64,000 nucleotides of DNA from Sphingomonas_B tabacisoli (GCF_042678385.1 NZ_JBHUDY010000001.1:1302001-1366000), one strand, 5' to 3'. Shown: positions 9,510 to 18,495, numbered from the stretch's first letter. The notes: generated by a model from the sequence alone, not told the origin. Made by a program: numbers and translations.

Positions 9510-11593
9510 TGTACCGGGTCGGGATCGACATCGGCGGCACCTTTACCGACTTCGCACTGCTCAAGAACGGCGAAGTCGTCCTGCACAAGAACCTGTCCAC
9601 GCCCGATGACCGCTCGCGCGGCGTAATGGAAGGCCTCGAAGTGCTCGCCGCGAAGGAAGGACTGGCGCTGGCGGCGTTCCTGGAACGTTGCGACGCCATC
9701 GTCCACGGCACCACAGTGGCCGACAACACGCTGATCGAAATGGACGGGGCGGTCACCGGGCTGATCACTACCGAAGGCTTCCGCGACGAGATGGAATATC
9801 GCCGAGGCTTCAAGGAGGACATCTGGGACGTCCGCCTTGGCCCGCCGCCGCCGATCGTACCGCGCCGCCGCCGCCTGACCGTTCCCGAGCGCATCCTGTT
9901 CGACGGCTCGGTCCACCGCGAACTCGACGAAGCCGCGGTGCGCGAGGCGTGTCGGCGGCTCCGCCGGCAGGGTGTCGAATCGGTCGCGATCTCGCTGATC
10001 TTCTCGTTCGTGAACCCCACGCACGAGCGACGCGTCGCGGAGATTGCGGCCGAGGAGCTGCCGGGGGTGGCGTTGTCGGTCTCGCACCGCGTCCTGGCGC
10101 GCGGACCGGAGTACGACCGCACCAGCACGACGGTGGTCAACGCTTACGTCGCGCCCCGGGTCACCGCCTATCTCGAACGTCTGGTCACCCGCCTGCGCGC
10201 GGGCGGCTATGCCAAGCGGCTTATGGTCATGCAGGCTTCGGGCGGGGTGATGACCCGCGACTACATCGCCGGTGCGCCGGTCCGGGTGCTGGCCTCGGGA
10301 CCGGCGGCCGGCGTCGTCGGTTCCGCGCATGCCGGCCGCGCGAAGGCCTGTCCCGACCTCTTGTGCGTCGACATGGGCGGCACTTCCTACGACATATCGC
10401 TGGTCCTGGGCGGCTTCGCGCCGGCCGAGGCCGGGTGGAACATGTACCACCGCTACCTCATCGGCATGCCGATGATCCAGGTGGAGACGCTGGGCGCGGG
10501 GGGCGGCTCGATCTGCCATGCTGAGGGCGGCTCGCTGCGAGTGGGGCCCGAATCCGCCGGCTCGCAGCCGGGGCCAATATGCTATGGCCGGGGGGGAACG
10601 CGCCCGACCGTTACCGATGCTTTGCTCATGCTCGGGATCCTGTCGACCGAAACCCGGTTTGCCGGCGGCAGCTTTTCGCTGACCAAGAATGGCGTCGAAG
10701 ACGCTTTTGCAGCAGTGGGCGCGCAACTGGGCTACAGCGCGCAGGAGGCCGCGTTCGATTGCTGGCGCGTCGTCAACGCCAACATGTCCAACGGCGTGCG
10801 CCGGACAACGGCGGGCAAGGGCATCGATCCCAAGGATCTTGTTATGCTGGCCTACGGCGGCAACGGTCCGGCCTTTGCCTGTATCCAGGCTGAAGAACTG
10901 GGCATTTCGCGGGTCCTCGTGCCCAAGGCGTCGCCCACTTTCTCGGCGTTGGGCACGCTCGTTGCCGATCCCAGCATCGACGAGGAGCGCGCTTATGCCG
11001 CCTCGGCCGGGGCGCTCGACTTAGCCAAGCTGGATGCGCTGTGGGGCGAGCTGGCTTCGCGCGCCGCCGACCATTTCGCCGATGCTGGCTTCGACGTCGC
11101 GGCGGTGGACGCGGCCTATCAACTGAAGCTGCGCTACCCCGGCCAGAACTGGTCGCTGACTTTCGACGTCGGTTCGGCCAGCGGCCTCGACGACCGCAGC
11201 TTCATCGACCCCGGACTGGGCAGGCGCGCCATCGCGCTGTTCAATGCGCGGCACATGGCCGAATACGGTCATATCCGCGAGGGCGAGCTGCCCGAAACGA
11301 CCGGCGTTCGGCTGACCGCCTCGGTGCGGACTCCCAACCCGCCAGCGCGCGGCGGGTTTGCAGCAGCGCGGCACAACGCGAAGCCTGCATCCACGCGCCA
11401 GGCCAACCTTGGCAAGGGCTTTGTCCCCACGCCGGTCCACCGCGGCGCCGACCTTGCGCCGGGAGCTCAGGTGAGCGGGCCAGCGATCATCGAGGAAACG
11501 TTCACGACGATCGTCGTCTATCCGGGCTGGCGTGGGGTGGTGGACGATGCCGGTGACTACGAGCTACGGCGAGGCTCCGTCGAACCCGGCTAG
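9509..11593 (+). CDS. Hydantoinase/oxoprolinase A-family protein
   Basis: A 694-residue HyuA-type subunit with the actin-like ATPase fold. The first phosphate loop is visible as GIDIGGTFTDF near residues 4-14. A second glycine-rich motif, DMGGTSYDI, lies near 290. It is coupled to hyuB by a 1-base overlap. The length matches N-methylhydantoinase A and the carboxylase beta subunits. No third small subunit, as found in acetone carboxylase, lies nearby. Together with HyuB it likely uses ATP to activate a carbonyl or amide group. The substrate is unknown. Confidence 0.85.
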   Translation: MYRVGIDIGGTFTDFALLKNGEVVLHKNLSTPDDRSRGVMEGLEVLAAKEGLALAAFLERCDAIVHGTTVADNTLIEMDGAVTGLITTEGFRDEMEYRRGFKEDIWDVRLGPPPPIVPRRRRLTVPERILFDGSVHRELDEAAVREACRRLRRQGVESVAISLIFSFVNPTHERRVAEIAAEELPGVALSVSHRVLARGPEYDRTSTTVVNAYVAPRVTAYLERLVTRLRAGGYAKRLMVMQASGGVMTRDYIAGAPVRVLASGPAAGVVGSAHAGRAKACPDLLCVDMGGTSYDISLVLGGFAPAEAGWNMYHRYLIGMPMIQVETLGAGGGSICHAEGGSLRVGPESAGSQPGPICYGRGGTRPTVTDALLMLGILSTETRFAGGSFSLTKNGVEDAFAAVGAQLGYSAQEAAFDCWRVVNANMSNGVRRTTAGKGIDPKDLVMLAYGGNGPAFACIQAEELGISRVLVPKASPTFSALGTLVADPSIDEERAYAASAGALDLAKLDALWGELASRAADHFADAGFDVAAVDAAYQLKLRYPGQNWSLTFDVGSASGLDDRSFIDPGLGRRAIALFNARHMAEYGHIREGELPETTGVRLTASVRTPNPPARGGFAAARHNAKPASTRQANLGKGFVPTPVHRGADLAPGAQVSGPAIIEETFTTIVVYPGWRGVVDDAGDYELRRGSVEPG

Positions 11594-11697
11594 GCGCGCC
11601 GAGCCAACCGCTTCTGCACCGCCAGTCATTGGGCGCGGGGCGGCGAAGCGATAAGGGAAGTGTCGACAGTGGCCGAACTCGCCACGGAGTGTGATCG

Positions 11698-13122
11698 ATG
11701 AACGTCCAGACCGGAAAGATCGAACCAGGCGCGGCCCGCTGCCCCGCCATCAGCACCCAGGCGATCATCGCGCGCGACAACGTCGCGGCGCCCAAGTGGG
11801 TGCGCTCGGAATCGTACGCCTATCTCGGCAGCGACGACATTTCGACCAACCGCTACGTCGATCCCGCCTTCCAGCGCGAGGAGTTCGCCCGGCTGTGGAC
11901 CCGCACCTGGCAGTTCGCCTGCCGCGAGGAGCACATCCCCGAAGATGGCGATTACATCGTCTACGACCTCGGACCGTACAGCTTCATCATCACGCGTGTC
12001 GCCGCCGGCGGCGACATCCGTGCCTATTACAACGCCTGTCTCCACCGCGGCACCAAGCTGCGGGCCTCGGGCAGCGAAGGCTGCGCGCACGAGTTCAAGT
12101 GCAGCTTCCACGGCTGGAGCTGGAATGTCGACGGCACGCTCAAAAGCGTGACTTGCCCATGGGACTTTCCACATGTCACCGCGGACAAGTTCTTGCTCCC
12201 CGAAGCCCGGGTGGAGATGCTCGGCGGCTTCGTCTGGATCAACATGGACCCGACTGCGCCGACGCTGTGCGAATATCTGGGAGCGGAAGCGGTCGCCCAT
12301 ATCGAGGCATGGAAGCTCGAGGACCGCTACGTCCACCTACACGTGCAGAAGAGCTTTCCCGCAAACTGGAAGCTCACCGTCGAGGCCTTCATGGAGGCTT
12401 ACCACGTCATCGTCACTCATCCGCAGGTGGCACCGTCCAATGCCGACGCCAACTCGCAGTATGATGTCTATGGCGAACACGTGAACCGCTTCATCTCGCC
12501 CTTGGGGGTGTGCAGCCCGCACCTCGACGGGCAGTACAGCGAGCAGGACATCCTCGACCAGTTCACCGTTGGCGACGGCACGATGCTGAGCGCGGACCGA
12601 CCCCAGGTGGGGGAAGGTACCGCGCGCCAGGCGATGGCAGACATGTTTCGCACGGTGTTCGAGCAGGCCACCAACAGCGACCTTTCGGCGACTTCCGACA
12701 GCGAGATCCTCGACTGCTTTTCCTACACCGTGTTTCCCAACTGCTACCTCTTCCCCGGCATCTCGCTGCCGATGGTCTACCGGTTCCGTCCCGATCCCCG
12801 CGATCATCGCCGCTGCATCTACGAGGTGCTGTTCCTGCGCCCCGTACCCAAGGACGGCGAGCGGCCGTTCCCGGCGCCCGTAACCGTGCTCGACGATGCG
12901 CAGTCGTTCGCCGAGGCGGAGGGGATGGACCCCGGTTTCGGCAAGATTCTCGACCAGGACACCGACAACCTGTTCCTCCAGCAGGAGGGGCTCGAAGCCA
13001 GCGCCAAGCGCGGGCTGACGCTCGGCGACTATCAGGAAATCCGAATTCGGCACTTCGAGCACGCGGTCGACCGCTACATGGCGATGCAGCCGCTTGAGCG
13101 GAGGTCTGCGGTCAACCGTTGA
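11698..13122 (+). CDS. Rieske ring-hydroxylating oxygenase, alpha subunit
   Basis: A 474-residue oxygenase. The Rieske cluster ligands are C114 and H116 (ACLHRG) and C135 and H138 (CSFHGWSW). The mononuclear iron site is recognisable in NWKLTVEAFMEAYHVIVTHP, with the expected Glu/His/His pattern. It would insert oxygen into an aromatic or alicyclic ring or demethylate a substrate. No beta subunit gene is adjacent, so it may be an alpha-only enzyme. Electrons probably come from the Rieske ferredoxin at 6242-6559. The gene starts 104 bp after hyuA on the same strand. It is followed almost immediately by the CoA-transferase. Confidence 0.9.
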   Translation: MNVQTGKIEPGAARCPAISTQAIIARDNVAAPKWVRSESYAYLGSDDISTNRYVDPAFQREEFARLWTRTWQFACREEHIPEDGDYIVYDLGPYSFIITRVAAGGDIRAYYNACLHRGTKLRASGSEGCAHEFKCSFHGWSWNVDGTLKSVTCPWDFPHVTADKFLLPEARVEMLGGFVWINMDPTAPTLCEYLGAEAVAHIEAWKLEDRYVHLHVQKSFPANWKLTVEAFMEAYHVIVTHPQVAPSNADANSQYDVYGEHVNRFISPLGVCSPHLDGQYSEQDILDQFTVGDGTMLSADRPQVGEGTARQAMADMFRTVFEQATNSDLSATSDSEILDCFSYTVFPNCYLFPGISLPMVYRFRPDPRDHRRCIYEVLFLRPVPKDGERPFPAPVTVLDDAQSFAEAEGMDPGFGKILDQDTDNLFLQQEGLEASAKRGLTLGDYQEIRIRHFEHAVDRYMAMQPLERRSAVNR

Positions 13123-13129
13123 TCTGCGC

Positions 13130-15529
13130 ATGAGTGCCTTTGCCGGCATCCGCATCGTCGAGCTCGCCCACCGGGTGGCGGGCGAATACGCGAGCAAGCT
13201 GTTTGCCGATCTCGGGGCGGAGGTTATCAAGGCCGAGCCGCCGGGAGGATCGCAGACACGCGCGTTGAGCCCATTCGTGTCCGGCACCAGCGTGCCGTTC
13301 CTCTACCTCAATACCAACAAGAAGTCGGTGGCCATCGACCTCGACAACTCGGCCGACCGGTCGGTGCTCGCCTCGCTGATCGCTGGCGCCGATGTCGTGC
13401 TCCACGATCACGATGAGGCTTGGGAACAGCGTCACGGGCTCGACCCCGAGACGCTGGCGGCGCGTCATCCTGCGCTAATTCATTGCGCCGTCATGCCGTT
13501 CGGCCGCGGAGCGCCAGCGAACCTGCAGCAGGCGCGGCCGCTCAACGTCATGCACGCCAGCGGCTGGGGTTATCACACTCCGAGCGAGGCCGATCCGGTC
13601 CGGCCGCCTCTCAAGGGCGCGGGGCGCTTCCTCACGGATTACGAGGCGGGGCTCGAAGCCGCGCTGGCGATCGCGGCCGCGCTGATAGCCCGGGAACGGC
13701 GTGGGGAAGGGCGAACGATCTCGGTCTCGGATGTCGAGGCGTTGATCTCGCGCAGCGATTGCGTGCTCGGCAGGATGCTCGCCAGCGAGCAGGAGCCGGG
13801 TCCCGAGCGCACCCGCTTCGACATGGGCGGACCGGGTGCGGTTTTCGCGTCGGCCGACGGCCATGTCTTTCTGCTGATGACCACCGGCCAGCACTGGTCA
13901 GGGATGCGCAAACTGATGGGCGAGCCCGCCTGGGCCGATGCGTTTCCTTCGGATTGGCTCGAGTTCCAGTGCACCCGCGAGCGGGTCGAGACTTTCCGGC
14001 AGCATTTTCGCGCTTGGGTTTCCACGCGCGCGAAGGCCGAAGTTTCTGAGCAGGCACAGCGGCTAAAAGTCCCGCTGGTGCCTGTCAATTCGGCGCCAGA
14101 TCTCCACGCCGATCCGCAATACGCCTTTCGCCGCTATTTCCGTGAGCTTGAGGGCTTGCTCTATCCGACGGTGGCATATCGGATGAGCGCGACCCCGGCG
14201 TGCCTCACCGCCCCAGCCCCGAAACTCGGCGCGGATCAAGCCCTCCCGGCTACAGCAGGCAATACGGTCCCGAGAGGGCTTGCGCCAAACGCGATCGGAG
14301 TTGCGCAACCGCGACCGGAATCAGCGCCGGTGAGCCAGCTCCGCCAGCGCGGCGGGCCCTTGGCCGGAGTGCGGGTTCTCGCGCTCACCAAAGTCTGGGC
14401 CGGCCCTTACGCTGGCAAACTTCTGGCCCTCCTCGGCGCCGAGGTCATCAAGGTCGAAAGCCTCGCCAACCTCGACGAGATGCGCGCCTATGGCGGCGAA
14501 AGCATCGATAGCGCGCCCTACTTCCTGAGCATCAACCAGGAAGTCCTCAGCGTTCGCGTGAACACGAAATCGAAGGAGGGGTTGCGCCAGCTGCGGAGGA
14601 TGGTCGCCCAGTCGGACATCGTCCTCGACAACCTTCGACCCGGGGCGATGGAGCGCGCCGGATTGACCTATGACTTGTTGCGGAAAATCCGGCCCGACAT
14701 CATCCAGGTCTCGATCAAGATGTATGGCAGCGAAGGTCCGCTCGCGCACCAGACTGGCTATGCGCCGAGCTTCGCCGCGCTTGGCGGGCTGACCTCGCTG
14801 GTCGGCTATGAGGGAGAGACACCGACAGGCATGAACATCCGCTACGGCGACTCCACGGTAGGCGCGACCGCGGCCTTCGCGGCGCTGGCCGCCCTGCGTC
14901 ACCGCGATCGCACGGGCGAGGGCCAATTCGTCGATGTTTCGGCGGTCGAGGCGATTTCGACGATGGCTGGCGATAGCTTGTTCGCCCATTGCGCTACCGG
15001 CATCACCCCGAAATGCGACGGAAATGCTCACCCGGAGATGGCGCCCCACGGATGCTATCCCTGCGCCAATGGCGAATGGATCAGTATTGCGGTCGCCGAC
15101 GATGTTGAGTGGCGGGCGTTATGCCTGGTGCTGGGCATCGATGCCGATTTGTATGCGGCCGCGGGCCAGCGGCTCGCCCAGCGCGTGCCGGTCGACAGGG
15201 CCGTCGCCGAGCGAACTCGAACGCATGACGCCGCCGACCTGGCCACGGCTTTGCGCACCGTCGGCGTGCCGGCCTTTCGTAGCCAGAGTTCGCTCGACCT
15301 GATCGGCGATGGCCGGTTGTGGTCCAGCGAATTCTTTCGCTTTGTCGACGATCGGCACGGCGGCCAGCGGCCAGTCATGGGCACAGGCTGGCGGATGACG
15401 CCAGGCGAGGCGGCGGTTGAACGCGGCGCTCCGGCGCTCGGCGAGCACGACGCCTACATCTATCGCGAACTCCTTGGCATGTCGGCGAAAGAGTACGACA
15501 GGCTCGTTGCCGAACAAGCGATCTACTGA
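13130..15529 (+). CDS. Tandem two-domain CaiB/BaiF (class III) CoA-transferase
   Basis: A 799-residue protein made of two complete class III CoA-transferase domains. The first starts at GIRIVELAHRVAG (residue 7) and the second at GVRVLALTKVWAG (residue 413). Each half keeps an Asp at the position of the formyl-CoA transferase nucleophile: D170 in FLTDYEAGL and D574 in RYGDSTVG. The interdomain linker is Pro/Ala rich (about 355-405). The ATG at 13130 lies 8 bp after the oxygenase stop; a TTG at 13094 is a possible but weaker start. Class III enzymes move CoA between carboxylic acids, so this is the likely activation step of the pathway. Confidence 0.85.
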   Translation: MSAFAGIRIVELAHRVAGEYASKLFADLGAEVIKAEPPGGSQTRALSPFVSGTSVPFLYLNTNKKSVAIDLDNSADRSVLASLIAGADVVLHDHDEAWEQRHGLDPETLAARHPALIHCAVMPFGRGAPANLQQARPLNVMHASGWGYHTPSEADPVRPPLKGAGRFLTDYEAGLEAALAIAAALIARERRGEGRTISVSDVEALISRSDCVLGRMLASEQEPGPERTRFDMGGPGAVFASADGHVFLLMTTGQHWSGMRKLMGEPAWADAFPSDWLEFQCTRERVETFRQHFRAWVSTRAKAEVSEQAQRLKVPLVPVNSAPDLHADPQYAFRRYFRELEGLLYPTVAYRMSATPACLTAPAPKLGADQALPATAGNTVPRGLAPNAIGVAQPRPESAPVSQLRQRGGPLAGVRVLALTKVWAGPYAGKLLALLGAEVIKVESLANLDEMRAYGGESIDSAPYFLSINQEVLSVRVNTKSKEGLRQLRRMVAQSDIVLDNLRPGAMERAGLTYDLLRKIRPDIIQVSIKMYGSEGPLAHQTGYAPSFAALGGLTSLVGYEGETPTGMNIRYGDSTVGATAAFAALAALRHRDRTGEGQFVDVSAVEAISTMAGDSLFAHCATGITPKCDGNAHPEMAPHGCYPCANGEWISIAVADDVEWRALCLVLGIDADLYAAAGQRLAQRVPVDRAVAERTRTHDAADLATALRTVGVPAFRSQSSLDLIGDGRLWSSEFFRFVDDRHGGQRPVMGTGWRMTPGEAAVERGAPALGEHDAYIYRELLGMSAKEYDRLVAEQAIY

Positions 15530-15727
15530 GTTCATGCCACCGAGGGTCAACCCCGCGATGCCCGTCTGAGACAATTCGTTTCCGGAAGGCACAAGACGGC
15601 CAGTAGCAAATGTCTGGAAAGCGCGAGTCCGTTGTCCTGCGTGGGCGCGTCGCGTCCAAGGTGCAACCTTTGGCCGGATGTGCTATCGTCGGCCTTCGCA
15701 GGGTGCACGGAGAGGTACTAGAAGCTC

Positions 15728-16705
15728 ATGCCGGTACTGGCGTTCGACATGAACACGGCGAACCATGAGACCCGCCGCTTCGAGTTCCGTGGCAAGAACA
15801 AGACCGACTATTACGATGGAGACCTGATCGCACTGTCGGCGCAGGAAGTCGACATGCGGATCGACAAGAGCCTTCTCGGCGAGTTCGCCATCTACAAACT
15901 GGTCTCTAAGACCCCGCTGGCCTTTCGGCGCTCGTGGACGCACATCCGCAAGGACAAGACCAACCTCACGGTGTTCTGGTTCATTCGCCGTGGACGCATG
16001 GCGATCACCGCCACGGGCCCACGTTATGCCATTCATCCGGGCGAAGCGGCGATCACCCGTTCGTCGCAAGCCTTCTACATGGAGCTATGGCCGGATGAGC
16101 GCGGCCCTCTTGAAGCGATGCACGTCGCTGTTCCGACGCACATCCTCTATCCCGCGCTAAACGAGCAGACCGAGATGGGCCGGCCTTTGCCCGCGACAAG
16201 AGGCGACCTTCACCTTGCCGAGCGCATTTTCGAGGTGCTGTTCGAGGAGGCCGACGAGGTCGATCCGGAAACCGCCGAGCAGTTGGTTGGAACTCTCGTG
16301 CGTGGACTGGGACGGGCGGTCGAGGCGATGTACGGCGGTTCCACGAACCGCCTCACGCTTGCGGAGAAACGCATCGCCGACATCGTGCAGTTCATCAGCA
16401 AGAATTTTTCGAACCTCGACCTCAACGCCAAGATGGTCGCCGACAGCTGCGGCATCTCGCTGCGTTACTTGTGCCACGTGCTGAAGAGGAACGACATGTC
16501 GTTCTCCGATCTTCTCTGGGACAAACGGATGGAGACGTCGAAGAGCTGGCTCGAGGACGAGAAGATGGCCCGGTACACGGTCAGCGAGATCGCCTATCTC
16601 GCCGGGTTCAAGAGCAGCGCTCACTTCAGCCGCAAATTCAAGTCGCGATATGGGCTGGCGCCGCGCGAATACCGCGACAGCGTCGCGCTTCGTCCATCAG
16701 CGTAA
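15728..16705 (+). CDS. AraC-family transcriptional regulator
   Basis: A 325-residue regulator. Residues about 45-200 resemble the AraC_binding_2 (FeaR-like) sensor domain. The last 110 residues form the two helix-turn-helix motifs, with KMVADSCGISLRYL and the conserved IAYLAGFKSSAHFSRKFK. A GGAGAGG ribosome site is 12 nt before the ATG. It lies 198 bp downstream of the CoA-transferase and probably has its own promoter. FeaR-type regulators respond to aromatic compounds, which fits a role as the positive regulator of the catabolic genes. Confidence 0.85.
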   Translation: MPVLAFDMNTANHETRRFEFRGKNKTDYYDGDLIALSAQEVDMRIDKSLLGEFAIYKLVSKTPLAFRRSWTHIRKDKTNLTVFWFIRRGRMAITATGPRYAIHPGEAAITRSSQAFYMELWPDERGPLEAMHVAVPTHILYPALNEQTEMGRPLPATRGDLHLAERIFEVLFEEADEVDPETAEQLVGTLVRGLGRAVEAMYGGSTNRLTLAEKRIADIVQFISKNFSNLDLNAKMVADSCGISLRYLCHVLKRNDMSFSDLLWDKRMETSKSWLEDEKMARYTVSEIAYLAGFKSSAHFSRKFKSRYGLAPREYRDSVALRPSA

Positions 16706-16773
16706 ACCAGCTGCTCGAAAGCGCGCCTCCCCGTCATCGCCACGGTTGCTGCGGCGCCGGAGCGAGCCCCCAA

Positions 16774-16795
16774 TAATCGACGAGAACGTCTATTA
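16774..16795. promoter_or_regulatory. Candidate TetR operator overlapping a -10-like box
   Basis: A 22-bp imperfect palindrome with half-sites TAATCGACGAG and, on the other strand, TAATAGACGTT, matching at 8 of 11 positions. It overlaps TATTAT at 16791-16796, which could be a -10 box for the TetR gene. TetR repressors normally autoregulate through such a site, so this is a reasonable operator. The -35 element is not clear. Confidence 0.45.
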
Positions 16796-16833
16796 TGTAT
16801 GCAATTCGGTCCGGCCCGCGACAGTTTTGCTCG

Positions 16834-17661
16834 ATGAGCGTTCGCACGACCGGGAAGGCCAAGCGCCCCTCCAGCCCTTCGAACGGTCTCCCGTCTACCC
16901 GCGGGCGGCCGAGCAAGGCCATGGTGGCGGCTATCGATCAACGCATCATCGCGGCGGCTTGGGAACTGTTTTGCGCGCGCGGTTACGACCAGACGACGAT
17001 GGAGCTTGTCGCCGAACGCGCCGCCGTGAGCAAGTTGACGCTCTATGCGCGCCACTCGGACAAGCTGGCGCTGCTCTGCGCCGTCGTCACGGAGCGCATC
17101 GAACGGTGGAGCGCGGCTTCCGCACGAGAGGTGCCGCAGCCGGGGGAAACGATCGAAGAGCGGCTCCGGGTCTACGCGCGGCAGATGTTGCGATGGCGCG
17201 GCAATGACGAGGTCGCCGCGACCCGCCGGCTGGTCAACGGAACTTGGGGAGATGCCGCCCCGGCCGCCCAACAGTTGCGCGTGGCCATGCGCCAGACCAT
17301 GGTCGAAACGATTGCCGCGGCAATCGACGATAGCGCGCTGAAGCTCTCCGCCGCCGGGGATCCCGTACAACTGGCGGTGGCCTTCCTCGGGCTGCTCGAC
17401 GCGCAGCGGATCCTTGAACTGCCGGAAGTGCGGCATGTGCACGCAATCGGTCAGCGGCCCGTAGTAGGCTTCATCGCCGCCGTATTCGCAGTCGATCCCG
17501 AGGTTGGCGACGAACGCTTCGGCGTGCGGGAAGCGGGCGGCCTCGTCGAGCTGCGGGACGGGCTCGGCTTCGTAGCCGTCGACCTGCGCGCAATTGGTTC
17601 CGAAACTCGCTGCAGCGACGGGACGTCCGGCAACTCACCTACGCTGGTGGCTCACTCATGA
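16834..17661 (+). CDS. TetR-family regulator with aberrant C-terminus
   Basis: The N-terminal 195 residues are a normal TetR regulator, with an HTH near residues 55-75 (TTMELVAERAAVSKLTLYA) and a ligand domain ending near FLGLLDAQRILEL. From about residue 198 (base 17425) the frame continues for some 78 residues that are the complement of an unrelated gene (an ArdC relic), so the native C-terminus has been lost and replaced. I prefer the ATG at 16834 because a -10-like box and palindrome lie just upstream; 16795 is the alternative. Whether the fused protein still folds is uncertain. Confidence 0.7.
   Translation: MSVRTTGKAKRPSSPSNGLPSTRGRPSKAMVAAIDQRIIAAAWELFCARGYDQTTMELVAERAAVSKLTLYARHSDKLALLCAVVTERIERWSAASAREVPQPGETIEERLRVYARQMLRWRGNDEVAATRRLVNGTWGDAAPAAQQLRVAMRQTMVETIAAAIDDSALKLSAAGDPVQLAVAFLGLLDAQRILELPEVRHVHAIGQRPVVGFIAAVFAVDPEVGDERFGVREAGGLVELRDGLGFVAVDLRAIGSETRCSDGTSGNSPTLVAHS
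17425..17634 (-). pseudogene. Relic of an ArdC-type antirestriction/zincin gene
   Basis: The minus strand reads without a stop from 17634 to about 17425. It encodes a piece typical of the ArdC (DUF1738) C-terminal domain: NCAQVDGYEAEP, then PHAEAFVANLGIDCEYGGDE, then AYYGPLTDCVHMPHFRQFKD. Intact ArdC proteins carry an HExxH zinc motif just after this point. Here it is missing because the sequence passes into the TetR gene instead. The upstream part is cut by a TGA at 17635-17637. ArdC genes belong to plasmids and conjugative elements, so this marks an old insertion or deletion junction. Confidence 0.65.
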
Positions 17662-18168
17662 CACCTGCTTCAATGTGCGGGCGGCTCTGTGGATATTTCT
17701 GTCAGGCCTGCACACCACCCGCGACTATTGGAAGGCTGTCGGACTCTATCACAGCCCATCTGAGTGGCGGCAACAGCGCTACGTCGGTGGGGTGGTCACG
17801 AAGCTTCGCCGGCGATTCGGATCGAAGATCTTCGAAAAGACAGCCGGCCAGTAGAACGCTCGTGGCCAAGACGATTCTCCGCACTGGCGCCCGAAGCCGA
17901 TTTTCCGCGACAGATCGCGGTCTTCCAGGGAGGAAGAGGGGAGGGTAAGGGTGAAGAGTTGCGGCTATTCGCCGTTCCGGATGTCCGAACTGGTGGGTGG
18001 AGGATCGGCTATAACTTTATTGGAATTGTGTGCCGCCTGCCATCGGCCCTCGTTTCCGGTCCTGGGGGTAGCGGTGGGGGTATCGTAAAATTAAGTGCGA
18101 TTTTCTTCTTTATTTTTCATAGGTTAGGCAATGAAATCGGTTGGCTCCGGGGCCCACCACCCGCCTGG
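17662..18168. other. Intergenic border region without a supported gene
   Basis: About 500 bp between the disrupted TetR gene and DUF423. A short open frame ending at 17854 and one on the minus strand (17702-17884) look like chance frames. An AT-rich stretch (18085-18125) stands out against the GC-rich surroundings. It is preceded by two direct copies of TGGGGGTA (18063-18070 and 18075-18082) spaced 12 bp apart. The region separates the accessory catabolic block from conserved chromosome. Confidence 0.5.
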
Positions 18169-18495
18169 CTATCGCAGCTTCCAGGCCAGCCACAGCCAGC
18201 CGCCGATCATCAACGCACCGCCAATCGGCGTGATCGCGCCGAACCAGCGCGGTGCTCCCAAAGCAATCGCGTACAACGTGGCCGCAAACAGCGCCGCGCC
18301 GCCGAGCAGCGTCCAGAGCGGCCCCTGCGCCGCGCTCCGCACCAGCGCGAGCACCGCCACGGCGTGGACAAGTTGATAGAACCCGCCGGTCCGCAGCCAC
18401 TCCGCTTCCTTGCCGCTGAACCGGTGTGCTCCGAACGCTCCCGCGGCAATCGCTATCGCCGCGGACAGCGCCGCCAGTCGCATCAACCAGATCAT
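18169..18495 (-). CDS. DUF423 family membrane protein
   Basis: A 108-residue protein with four predicted hydrophobic segments and the family signature GAFGAHRF near residues 20-27. DUF423 (YwdK/YgdD) proteins are small inner-membrane proteins of unknown function found across bacteria. The ATG at 18495 overlaps the stop of the upstream antiporter gene in TGATG, so the two are translationally coupled. It is the last gene of a minus-strand operon running from radA or cvpA down to here. Confidence 0.85.
   Translation of the reverse strand: MIWLMRLAALSAAIAIAAGAFGAHRFSGKEAEWLRTGGFYQLVHAVAVLALVRSAAQGPLWTLLGGAALFAATLYAIALGAPRWFGAITPIGGALMIGGWLWLAWKLR

Noticed and set aside
17594..17854. Plus-strand frame rich in Trp and His, ending EKTAGQ
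   Set aside because: No family recognised, no good ribosome site, and it overlaps both the TetR tail and the ArdC relic.
17702..17884. Minus-strand frame starting like a lipoprotein (MRRIVLATSVLLAGC)
   Set aside because: The lipobox resemblance is limited to the first residues, there is no ribosome site, and the rest has no features; probably chance at the island border.
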